64,000 bases of DNA from JAAURS01 sp044923475 (lineage in GTDB: Bacteria > Cyanobacteriota > Cyanobacteriia > Thermosynechococcales > Thermosynechococcaceae), in assembly GCF_044923475.1 (NCBI RefSeq), contig NZ_CP137338.1:3162001-3226000 (forward strand), read 5' to 3'. A program made the position numbers and the translations under genes. Each line of letters starts with the position of its first letter. The first letter of the stretch is position 1. The notes under the pieces were generated by a model, which had not been told where the DNA came from, ran no database searches, and worked only from the letters and a program-made list of their open reading frames with translations. Shown in pieces: positions 9,305 through 16,148 of this stretch.

Positions 9305-10255
9305 ATGTCGTGGTTTGCTCGCTCGAAACGCGCGTCGTTCTCAAAATCGCTCCAGCGGCTTCATGCCGCGCTTCGGCTCGTCGGTCATCGCCTTAAATCG
9401 ACCCCCTCGATCTTGAGCCTATCCGTCATTGCTATTGCGGTCCTGAGCAGTGTGCTCGTCCATCCCGCCCAAGCTTTGCTCGCAAAAGTATCGCCCACTT
9501 CGCCGCAGTTGGGCGATACCATTACCGTCACGATGCAGGCCGATGGGAGTGGCGCTGCCCCTCAAGTCCGGGTGGGAGCCAAAACTTATCCTGCCTTTAG
9601 CCTCAATGCCAATCTTTACCGCACCCTCGTGCCTACGACGCCCTTAGATAAGCCAGGGCCGCTTACGGTGCAGGTCAACAATGGGACGGATACGCAAGCA
9701 TTTAAGCTCAATTTGAAAAAACGTTGGTTTCCCACCCAAAGCATTTGGCTGCGGCCCGGTTCCGACTCTAACTCCGACGAGTACGAGTTCGATCGCATGG
9801 ATGCGTTCAAGGCAATCGTGACGCCCCAAAAGTACTGGAATGGGCCTTTTCGCAAACCCAATAACGGCCCGGTGACGACCGTTTATGGCGTGCGGCGCTA
9901 CTATAACGGCGTTTTTGCAAAGGATTACTTCCATCGTGGTGTCGATTATGCGGGGGCCTACGGCTCTGCGATCGTGGCTCCCGCTGACGGACGGGTCGCG
10001 TTGGTCGGTCGAGAGGCAAAGCGATTTAAGGTCCACGGCAACTGCGTGGGACTCGATCACGGTCAAGGTGTTTCGAGCGTTTACCTGCACCTCAGCCGCA
10101 TTGATGTTAAAGAGGGCGATTTTGTAAAGGCGGGTCAGACGATCGGCGCTTTGGGCGGGACGGGAGCCGTGACGGGGCCTCACCTGCACTGGGGGCTATT
10201 CGTGTTTGGCAAGTCGGTCGATCCAGGTCCTTGGCGGAACCAGGGGTTTAATTAA
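9305..10255 (+). CDS. M23-family (LytM) metallopeptidase with signal anchor
   Basis: 316 residues from ATG 9305; the frame runs back to TTG 9176, but the basic/hydrophobic leader (LSLSVIAIAVLSSVLVHPAQA, about residues 38-58 from this ATG) makes ATG 9305 the best start. An N-terminal beta domain (LGDTITVTMQADG) is followed by the lysostaphin/LytM fold: HRGVDYAG carries the first zinc ligands, HGQGVSSVYLHLS follows, and GTGAVTGPHLHWGL carries the HxH pair. All zinc ligands appear intact, so it is likely an active peptidoglycan endopeptidase in the periplasm rather than an EnvC-type activator. The remaining uncertainty is the start. Confidence 0.85.
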   Translation: MSWFARSKRASFSKSLQRLHAALRLVGHRLKSTPSILSLSVIAIAVLSSVLVHPAQALLAKVSPTSPQLGDTITVTMQADGSGAAPQVRVGAKTYPAFSLNANLYRTLVPTTPLDKPGPLTVQVNNGTDTQAFKLNLKKRWFPTQSIWLRPGSDSNSDEYEFDRMDAFKAIVTPQKYWNGPFRKPNNGPVTTVYGVRRYYNGVFAKDYFHRGVDYAGAYGSAIVAPADGRVALVGREAKRFKVHGNCVGLDHGQGVSSVYLHLSRIDVKEGDFVKAGQTIGALGGTGAVTGPHLHWGLFVFGKSVDPGPWRNQGFN

Positions 10256-10330
10256 GGATTTGATTCAATTTATCCGTCGGTACGGCTACCGCGTACACAC
10301 ATCTTTCATGAAACTCATTCAATCCTGCAT

Positions 10331-10417
10331 TCGCCCCCCTAGCCCCCCAATTCTGGGGGAACTGACCCTAGTTTTTGGACTTCTCCCCCCAGAATTGGGG
10401 GGTCGGGGGGGCTAGCG
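10331..10417. repeat. C/G-rich interspersed inverted repeat
   Basis: An arm CCCCCCTAGCCCCCCAATTC at 10333-10352 is matched in reverse by GAATTGGGGGGTCGGGGGGG at 10392-10411 (nearly perfect, one base bulged or changed). The rest of the intergenic space between the M23 gene and menC is short. The right arm supplies the TAG stop codon of menC (10412-10414 on the minus strand). A decayed relative is at 20883-20955. It could form a very stable hairpin and act as terminator for both convergent genes. Confidence 0.7.
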
Positions 10418-11371
10418 CAAGGTGTTTGAGACTTGTGTGTACACAGATAGGTCAGTACGGGGAGGGTTGACGCCAAAGCCAATGGCTCTATGAGGGGGGT
10501 TGAACGATCGAGCCAATGCTAATGCGGCTCTCCGACCGATTTCCGTTTCAAAGGCAGAGGAAAAGACGACATCTGCGGTATGGGTGTTGAGAAAGTCTCT
10601 GAGGGCTTGAGGGTATCCGGCGATCGCTGGTTTGATCGCCATCACACCTTTCCACCCGCGCTCGTAACATTGCCTCAGTTGAGCCACTGTCGCAACCGAT
10701 TCATCCAAAGCCAGAGGGGTTTTATAGGCTCGAGCGAGCTGCATCATAGCTTCAAATCGATCGGGCGGGAGCGGCTGCTCTAGGTATTCGATGGCAATCC
10801 GGGAGGTGCGATCGCAGGTTTCCAGCCATTGTTTTGCTTGGGCTAGAGTTAACCCACCATTAGCATCAAGGCGCAGTTTGGCGTTTTCCGGTAAAGCCGA
10901 TACGAGACGATGGAACAGATCCAGCTCTCGGGGAACATCTAAAACCCCGATCTTCCACTTAAACGTACGATGTCCTTTGGCCCAGGGAGCAGGCCAAGCC
11001 GATAGGGCATCCTCTCCAGCAGGCAACAGCACGCCGATCTGCGAGGGTGCGAAATCTGCTTCAGGCCGAGGGGTTGAGAGTGCTTCCCAGGCGCTGCCAA
11101 ACCCAAACTGACAAGCAGGGAGGCGATCGGGAACGGAAAGGATATCCGATTCCGTCACGAAGGTGGGCAGGCTTTTGCAAAAGGCGATCGCCTCTTCCAA
11201 TGTCTCGGTACCAAACCAAGGAATGGGGGCAATTTCTCCCCAGCCGACGACGCCATCCTCCCGCTCGAGACCGACGATCGATCCTTCTCGAATTTCCCAC
11301 AACCCGTGATGGGTCTGAATCGGCTGCTGAAATTTCCACCTATAAGGTTCGATCCGCAGCCGATAGGTCAT
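10412..11371 (-). CDS. menC: o-succinylbenzoate synthase
   Basis: 319 residues from ATG 11371, whose ATGA overlaps the TGA of menA, so the longer frame to 11410 is rejected. Enolase-superfamily dehydratase of phylloquinone synthesis converting SHCHC to o-succinylbenzoate. Visible are the capping domain (YRLRIEPYRWKFQQPIQTHHG), then the barrel with FKWKIG (catalytic KxK-type lysines), LRLDANGG, IEYLEQPL, ALDESV and the second lysine region GVMAIKPAIAG. DAN, E in EQPL and DES are the usual metal ligands. The protein ends inside an interspersed repeat arm. Context with menA supports the assignment strongly. Acts in the cytoplasm. Confidence 0.92.
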   Translation of the reverse strand: MTYRLRIEPYRWKFQQPIQTHHGLWEIREGSIVGLEREDGVVGWGEIAPIPWFGTETLEEAIAFCKSLPTFVTESDILSVPDRLPACQFGFGSAWEALSTPRPEADFAPSQIGVLLPAGEDALSAWPAPWAKGHRTFKWKIGVLDVPRELDLFHRLVSALPENAKLRLDANGGLTLAQAKQWLETCDRTSRIAIEYLEQPLPPDRFEAMMQLARAYKTPLALDESVATVAQLRQCYERGWKGVMAIKPAIAGYPQALRDFLNTHTADVVFSSAFETEIGRRAALALARSFNPPHRAIGFGVNPPRTDLSVYTQVSNTLR

Positions 11372-12276
11372 AGCACCAGAAAACCAAGGCCCAACAGCAG
11401 CCCGCTCCAAAAGTGCAGCGCTACGGCAATGAATTTGCAGTTATTCACGCGCTGGGGCCGATCGTGGTTTTGCCCGACAAACTTGCACAGCTTAAATGCA
11501 AAGGGGAGACTTCCAAGGGTGAGTAAGGAGCCGACGGGCATCGCCCCCAGAACGACTGAGAGCGCAACTGCACCGTAGGCGCTCCCGCACAGCCATGGCA
11601 GCAGCTCCGCACCGCGTTTTGTGCCCAGGCGAACGATGGGCGATCGCTTGCCCGCAGCAATATCATCTTCGACTTGATGAAAGTGGGAGCAAAATAAAAT
11701 GATGCTGGTGATAATGCCCAGAAAGACGGACGCGCAGAGCACCGAGACCGACCAGCTTTTGGTCTGGCTGTAGTACACGGCTGACAGCGCCAGCGGGCCG
11801 TAGGCAAAAAAGCAAAGGAACTCGCCTAAGCCCTTATAGCCCAGCCGGAACGGCGGGCCTTGGTAGAGATAACCCAAAAAGCAGCAGAGCGAGACCAGCC
11901 CCAATACGACTAAGTCTTGCTGGAGAAGGGCGATCGCCGCGATACCCACCACGCCCAGCGCCAGCAACCCGTTACCGATCCAAAAGATCAGGGGGCGATT
12001 GCCCGTCAGGTTGACGAGGGAATGGTGTTTGTTGCGATCGATGCCCGTGTCGGCATCGTAGACGTCGTTGCTGACGTTACTCCAGGCCACGATGCTAATG
12101 GCAGACAGCAAAAACGTGGAAGCAATCCAGCCGTTGATGTGATGCTGGGTGGCTTGGGCGATCGCCGTGCCGACCCAGATGGGGACCACTGCCACGCTAT
12201 ACATGGGTGGTTTGATCGCAGCTAGCCATAGCTTGCGCCGAGATACGGGGATTGCTTCTGTCGTCATGCTGCTCAA
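11368..12276 (-). CDS. menA: 2-carboxy-1,4-naphthoquinone phytyltransferase
   Basis: 302 residues, a UbiA-fold membrane prenyltransferase with eight to nine helices. The first Asp-rich motif NDVYDADTGIDRN (near residue 70) and the second, HFHQVEDDIAAGKRSPIVRLG, are the Mg-diphosphate binding sites of the plant/cyanobacterial MenA branch, which attaches the phytyl chain in phylloquinone (photosystem I cofactor) synthesis. It ends by overlapping the start of menC (ATGA), showing a two-gene men operon on the minus strand. The first ATG at 12276 is followed by a second at 12267 (MTTEAIP); either is possible. Confidence 0.93.
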   Translation of the reverse strand: MSSMTTEAIPVSRRKLWLAAIKPPMYSVAVVPIWVGTAIAQATQHHINGWIASTFLLSAISIVAWSNVSNDVYDADTGIDRNKHHSLVNLTGNRPLIFWIGNGLLALGVVGIAAIALLQQDLVVLGLVSLCCFLGYLYQGPPFRLGYKGLGEFLCFFAYGPLALSAVYYSQTKSWSVSVLCASVFLGIITSIILFCSHFHQVEDDIAAGKRSPIVRLGTKRGAELLPWLCGSAYGAVALSVVLGAMPVGSLLTLGSLPFAFKLCKFVGQNHDRPQRVNNCKFIAVALHFWSGLLLGLGFLVL

Positions 12277-12355
12277 ACGGATGGTTCTGCACGAGGCTGG
12301 GCGTTTTTATTTTATGACGGCACGTTACCGACGATGTCGAGGTTGCAGCAGTTCG

Positions 12356-12436
12356 TCACAATGCCAATCGCAAAACCCCATCGACGAACCCGCCTCAGTC
12401 TTGCTAAAGCGCATCCAAGCCGAACGCAAAGTCTAG
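12356..12436 (+). pseudogene. remnant of type I restriction specificity subunit (hsdS) C-terminus
   Basis: In the frame ending at the TAG 12434-12436 the last residues read QNPIDEPASVLLKRIQAERK. The pattern P-x-D-E-P-A-S-x-L-L-x-x-I-x-A-E is the usual very end of HsdS proteins (recognised from family knowledge). Nothing upstream in this frame resembles the rest of an HsdS, and menA begins at 12276 on the other strand, so only about 25 codons remain. No hsdM or hsdR is in the window. Confidence 0.5.
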
Positions 12437-12479
12437 AAAAACAGCAAAGTAAAATCACGATCGGCACCAGTCTGAAACC

Positions 12480-13103
12480 TTAGAGTAATCCATTGTAAAG
12501 CCTGAGTACTGCAACAGTTTTAGCTAGATTTTGTTTTTCGTAAGCGGCAAGTAACTCTTCAACACTTAGAGGTGGATTTTTCAAGCTCATTCGCTGTCGC
12601 TTAACAGCTTCACAGATTATCGAGGGAGCCAAATCAAGCAAATGATTAATGAACTCATCAGGATGCTGAGCCTCAATTCCATACTGCCCAAGAGTTACAG
12701 CCGGAAAATCCGACAAGTTGTAAGTGACGATTACATCAGCCCCCGTGCAAATCGCAGCCGCTAGGACATGGCGATCGTTTTCATCTGGCAAAGTCAGCGA
12801 TGGAATGAGATCTTGATAGCCAGAAACCAAACAATCGCGTACATTACTGTTCATCAAATCCCTTATTCGGTAAAGGCGCTCTTTTGCGAGATCTGCTCTA
12901 TTCTTTAGCAGACTTCGAATCCACTCATCATGAATTTCATCAGTCCACTTGGCACGAAATAAGTCTGTTATCGCCAAGTTCATCAAAAAGTCACGCAAAG
13001 GGGCTGGATACAAAACACAGGCGTCAAATAATACAATGAAATTGCTTATAGCACTACGGATTTTGCTTAGGACGCACTGCTTAATCAAATCCTTACTGCT
13101 CAA
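12480..13103 (-). CDS. PIN-domain toxin (VapC-like) with MITE-derived N-terminus
   Basis: Predicted ribonuclease toxin of a type II toxin-antitoxin pair. PIN acidic residues are visible: FDACVLYP near residue 26, DEIHDEWI, LPDENDRHVLAAAI and NLSDFPAV. The PIN domain is followed by a C-terminal helical tail. The present frame opens with TTG 13103 inside a 102-bp MITE, so the first 19 residues (MSSKDLIKQCVLSKIRSAI) are encoded by the element. Without the MITE the frame would begin MVSNFIVLFDAC at an ATG overlapping the antitoxin stop (TGATG). That original ATG is still present at 13152-13150 but now reads Met-Val-stop. Whether the toxin is still made is therefore doubtful. Confidence 0.75.
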   Translation of the reverse strand: MSSKDLIKQCVLSKIRSAISNFIVLFDACVLYPAPLRDFLMNLAITDLFRAKWTDEIHDEWIRSLLKNRADLAKERLYRIRDLMNSNVRDCLVSGYQDLIPSLTLPDENDRHVLAAAICTGADVIVTYNLSDFPAVTLGQYGIEAQHPDEFINHLLDLAPSIICEAVKRQRMSLKNPPLSVEELLAAYEKQNLAKTVAVLRLYNGLL

Positions 13104-13148
13104 AGCGGGCTATTTACAAACGTCTTAACATGCTCTCGTAGGGCTATA
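13047..13148. mobile_element. 102-bp MITE, copy 1
   Basis: Identical base for base to the copies at 25307 and 43056. Ends TATAGCACTACG and CGTAGGGCTATA form an imperfect terminal inverted repeat (11 of 12). TA occurs at both outer edges, as expected for a TA target duplication of IS630/Tc1-like transposition. It carries no gene of its own. It lies between the antitoxin stop and the PIN gene, inserted into the second codon (GTA) of the original toxin frame. This copy and the other two have the same orientation on the plus strand. Confidence 0.92.
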
Positions 13149-13151
13149 CCA

Positions 13152-13640
13152 TCAATAGCCCATGTTCAACTCTTGTGCCTCTCGTGCGAGTTCCTCAAGG
13201 GTTTTAAGCCTTCGTCGATCTATGTCTTGCTTATATGCCATGAGATCGTCAAAGCGAATTCGACGATGAGTTCCAACCTTACTGCATGGAATCTTGCCAC
13301 TGTCAATCAAACCAATCAGGAATGGACGTGAGACATTCAAAATATCTGCTGCCTGCTGGGTCGTTAATTCAGCATGGACAGGGATTAAAATGACTGCATT
13401 GCCACAAGCCATGTGCGTCAAAATATCAGCTAAAAGATGAAAGGCAGAAATCGGAATAACCACTACCTCTTCTGGCTCGTCATCTGCCTGTACGCGAAGC
13501 TGAAAAGCAGAAAGCTGCTTCCCGCGATCGTGCCACAAACTCGCAAGCCTTGAGAGCTGACGGCTTGACTCCCGTGCAAGCTCTGTATCCGCCATGGTCG
13601 GCGCAACTGTCCCTCGAAAAGCAACAATTTTGCTAGCCAT
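13152..13640 (-). CDS. excisionase-type HTH antitoxin of the PIN toxin
   Basis: 162 residues from ATG 13640 (five codons inside the longest frame). The C-terminal third contains TTQQAADILNVSRPFLIGLI and KIPCSKVGTHRRIRFDDLMAY, a MerR/excisionase-type winged HTH in which the recognition helix and the R-R-I-R wing are clear. The N-terminal part holds a region (EVVVIPISAFHLLADIL) typical of this antitoxin group. It precedes the PIN gene on the same strand, originally with overlapping stop/start, so the pair is a VapBC-like toxin-antitoxin module. A perfect palindrome upstream (13687-13701) is a likely self-repression operator. Confidence 0.8.
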   Translation of the reverse strand: MASKIVAFRGTVAPTMADTELARESSRQLSRLASLWHDRGKQLSAFQLRVQADDEPEEVVVIPISAFHLLADILTHMACGNAVILIPVHAELTTQQAADILNVSRPFLIGLIDSGKIPCSKVGTHRRIRFDDLMAYKQDIDRRRLKTLEELAREAQELNMGY

Positions 13641-13686
13641 TTTGCTCTCCCGCACCCGATCTGGAATGAGGTCTCATAAGCGTTAT

Positions 13687-13701
13687 ACCGTTGACAACGG
13701 T
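13687..13701. promoter_or_regulatory. palindrome, probable antitoxin operator
   Basis: ACCGTTGACAACGGT, a perfect 6-3-6 palindrome, sits 47 bases upstream of the antitoxin ATG in the divergent space between the toxin-antitoxin pair and mtnP. Antitoxins of this type usually repress their own promoter at such a site. A TTGACA box is contained in it on the plus strand. Confidence 0.5.
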
Positions 13702-13857
13702 TATCATAACAAGCGTACTCATTAAACGAAATAAACGCAACAAATGCAATGGTCGAGCGCATCCACCCCGAACCCCTCATAACCCCCTACATTTGCAAAA
13801 AGACCTTCCCCTCTTAAACTACGAACATGAGCAAACCAACAAGCGGGCAAGAAAGCA

Positions 13858-14730
13858 ATGGCTGAAGCAAGAATCGGCATCATTGGGGGCAGCGGTCTCT
13901 ACAAAATGGAAGCCCTCAAAGATATTCAAGAAATCCACGTTGAAACCCCCTTCGGTCCTCCCTCCGATGCAGTCATCCTGGGTACCCTAGAAGGCACCCG
14001 CGTCGCGTTTCTGGCTCGCCACGGACGGCATCACACCTTAATGCCCACAGAGTTGCCCTTTCGCGCCAACATTTATGCCCTCAAGTCCCTCGGGGTCGAA
14101 TATATTATTTCGGCTTCGGCGGTCGGTTCCCTTCAGGCAGAAATTAAGCCGCTGGACATGGTCATTCCCGATCAGTTCATCGATCGCACCCGCCATCGCG
14201 TCTCGACCTTCTTTGGCGAAGGCATCGTCGGCCACATCAGCTTTGGGGAACCCATTTGTATGGCGATCGCCCAGATTCTAGGCGATGCGATCGAGTCTTT
14301 GCGGCTAGAGGGCGTTACCCTGCACCGAGGCGGCACCTACGTTTGCATGGAAGGGCCAGCGTTTTCCACCAAAGCTGAGTCCAACCTCTACCGAAGCTGG
14401 GGCGGCACCGTCATTGGCATGACCAACCTCCAGGAAGCCAAACTAGCCCGCGAAGCCGAAATTGCCTACGCGACCCTTGCCCTTGCAACAGATTACGACT
14501 GCTGGCACCCCGACCACGACAGCGTCACCGTCGAAATGGTGATCCAAAATCTGCACAAAAATGCTGAAAATGCCCAGCGGGTCATCCAAGAAAGCGTCAA
14601 GCGCATCAGCGCGAGCTACCCTCCATCCAAGGCTCACGATGCGCTCAAATATGCCATTATTACGCCTTTAGCCGAAGTCCCAGAGGCGACGAAGGAAAAG
14701 TTGGCGCTGCTGTTGCACAAGTATCTTTAG
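13858..14730 (+). CDS. mtnP: S-methyl-5'-thioadenosine phosphorylase
   Basis: 290 residues, the usual length. It phosphorolyses methylthioadenosine to adenine and methylthioribose-1-phosphate in the methionine salvage pathway. Landmarks are the phosphate-binding start RIGIIGGSGLY, the conserved RHGRHHTLMPTELPFRANI (residues 60-78), the ISASAVGSL segment, and the base/ribose pocket MEGPAFSTKAES and MTNLQEAKLAREAE followed by ATDYDCW with the purine-binding Asp. The ATG at 13858 is preceded only by a weak AAGAAAG. The YciI-like gene follows after ten bases and is probably co-transcribed. Confidence 0.92.
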   Translation: MAEARIGIIGGSGLYKMEALKDIQEIHVETPFGPPSDAVILGTLEGTRVAFLARHGRHHTLMPTELPFRANIYALKSLGVEYIISASAVGSLQAEIKPLDMVIPDQFIDRTRHRVSTFFGEGIVGHISFGEPICMAIAQILGDAIESLRLEGVTLHRGGTYVCMEGPAFSTKAESNLYRSWGGTVIGMTNLQEAKLAREAEIAYATLALATDYDCWHPDHDSVTVEMVIQNLHKNAENAQRVIQESVKRISASYPPSKAHDALKYAIITPLAEVPEATKEKLALLLHKYL

Positions 14731-14740
14731 GAAAATTTCC

Positions 14741-15019
14741 ATGCCTTGGTTTGTCAAAATCGAGCGCGGCATTGTCGATAAATCGACCTTCGATCGGTTT
14801 GTGCCAGCCCATAAAGCTTTTGTGCGGCAACTCAACCTCCAAGGGCATCAAGCCACTACGGGCTACTGGCGAGAGAGCCGGGGCGGGATGCTGCTGTTTC
14901 AGGCCGAGTCTTTGGCTCAGGCCCAGGAAATCGTGGAGCGAGATCCGCTGATTGCCAATGGCTGCGTTGAATACGACCTTCACGAATGGGTGACCGTCTT
15001 GCCGCCCAATTTTATATAA
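14741..15019 (+). CDS. YciI-like protein
   Basis: 92 residues, a compact ferredoxin-like alpha+beta fold: MPWFVKIERGIVDK, then VPAHKAFVRQLNLQG with the family's conserved His (PAHKAF), a middle GGMLLFQAESLAQAQEIVERD and DPLIANGCVEYDLHEW near the end. YciI-family proteins are small, often act as putative enzymes through the His/Asp pair, and have no settled role. The gene follows mtnP by ten bases. Confidence 0.78.
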   Translation: MPWFVKIERGIVDKSTFDRFVPAHKAFVRQLNLQGHQATTGYWRESRGGMLLFQAESLAQAQEIVERDPLIANGCVEYDLHEWVTVLPPNFI

Positions 15020-15024
15020 CGGAT

Positions 15025-15053
15025 GCGAACGATCGCCAACCGCGATCGTTCGC
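15025..15053. terminator. hairpin after the mtnP/YciI pair
   Basis: GCGAACGATCG (15025-15035) and CGATCGTTCGC (15043-15053) are a perfect 11-bp inverted repeat with a seven-base loop, directly after the YciI-like stop. No long T run follows, so termination is plausible but not proved. The remaining bases to 15255 show no gene. Confidence 0.5.
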
Positions 15054-15255
15054 AAACACAACCCAGGCGATCGGACCGGCAAAACGATCGGAAGAGAACA
15101 ATCCGTATTGATGGTAGATCGTTCTATACAGAGGGCAGACTAGGTATAAAGCTACTGGAACTGCGCTTCGCAGCGACAGGGAATTGCTCCTGCAAAAATA
15201 GATTCCAGAAATTTATCGACCTCACCTGCTCTGACCTACTGCTGATTGATATCTT

Positions 15256-15972
15256 ATGAACTCTATCGTTGCTGTCGGCGATCGCACCCTTGCGGCCTCT
15301 GAGCTGTTTGGCTTAATGACTCAATACCAACTGCTGCCCACCTTCCTCAAGGAACTTATTCTAGACAACGCGCTCAAGGATATCGTGCTGACACCAGACG
15401 AAGAAGCTTCTGCCTTAGATCGGTTTTACGTGCAGCACCAGATCGGCTCTGACGAACAACGACAGTCCTGGCTAAACTACTACCGGATAAACCCCGAGCA
15501 GCTTTTAGACCGAGCACAGCGAGAGTTTAAGCTAGCAAAGTTCAAAGACACTTCCTGGGGAGCCTTTATTGAAGTGGACTTTTTGAAACACAAACCCAAG
15601 CTAGATCAGTTTATTTATTCGTTAATTCGCACCCGCAATGTCGAGCAAGCGCAGGAGCTGTATTTTCGTCTGAAAGAAGGGGAACAAACCTTTGCAGACA
15701 TCGCTTCTCAGTATTCTGAGGGACCTGAAGCCCAAACGGGCGGTCAAGTGGGGCCTGTTGCTGCAGCAACACTGCATCCGTCTTTAGTACAGATGCTTGC
15801 CAGCAGCAAACCGGGTCAAATTTGGCCGCCGCAGCGTTTTGGTGAGTGGTCCGTTATCGTGCGCCTTGAAACGTGCATGAGCGCTCAGCTGAACGAAGCC
15901 GTCCGCCAACAGCTTTTGGAACGCCGCTATCAGGAGTGGTTAGATCTGCAACTTCAAAGCATGGCAACTTAA
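15256..15972 (+). CDS. PpiC-type (parvulin) peptidyl-prolyl isomerase of a type I secretion locus
   Basis: 238 residues. An N-terminal helical chaperone-like part (LPTFLKELILDNAL, LDRFYVQHQIGSDEQRQSWL) is followed by a parvulin domain: RLKEGEQTFADIASQYSEGP, GGQVGPVAAATLHPSLVQML and KPGQIWPPQRFGEWSVIVRLE. There is no signal peptide, so it is probably cytoplasmic. In cyanobacteria such parvulins are commonly encoded beside HlyD-type adaptors and are thought to handle large secreted substrates. Here it precedes a response-regulator/HlyD fusion and, further on, the giant RTX-containing gene. The ATG is preceded by no clear ribosome binding site. Confidence 0.82.
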   Translation: MNSIVAVGDRTLAASELFGLMTQYQLLPTFLKELILDNALKDIVLTPDEEASALDRFYVQHQIGSDEQRQSWLNYYRINPEQLLDRAQREFKLAKFKDTSWGAFIEVDFLKHKPKLDQFIYSLIRTRNVEQAQELYFRLKEGEQTFADIASQYSEGPEAQTGGQVGPVAAATLHPSLVQMLASSKPGQIWPPQRFGEWSVIVRLETCMSAQLNEAVRQQLLERRYQEWLDLQLQSMAT

Positions 15973-16148
15973 AGAGACCTTAAACATTGCCCGGACAACC
16001 ATTTCAGCTGTTATACTCTCCGACAATCCATAAATCTTCACGGCCAAAGTATCATTTACTTAGGATCCATCGATCGATTGAGGGCCATTTTCAGTCCATT
16101 CGTTTCCGTTCAGACTGAGTTCAAGTTCCGCTTACCTAGGATTCCAGT

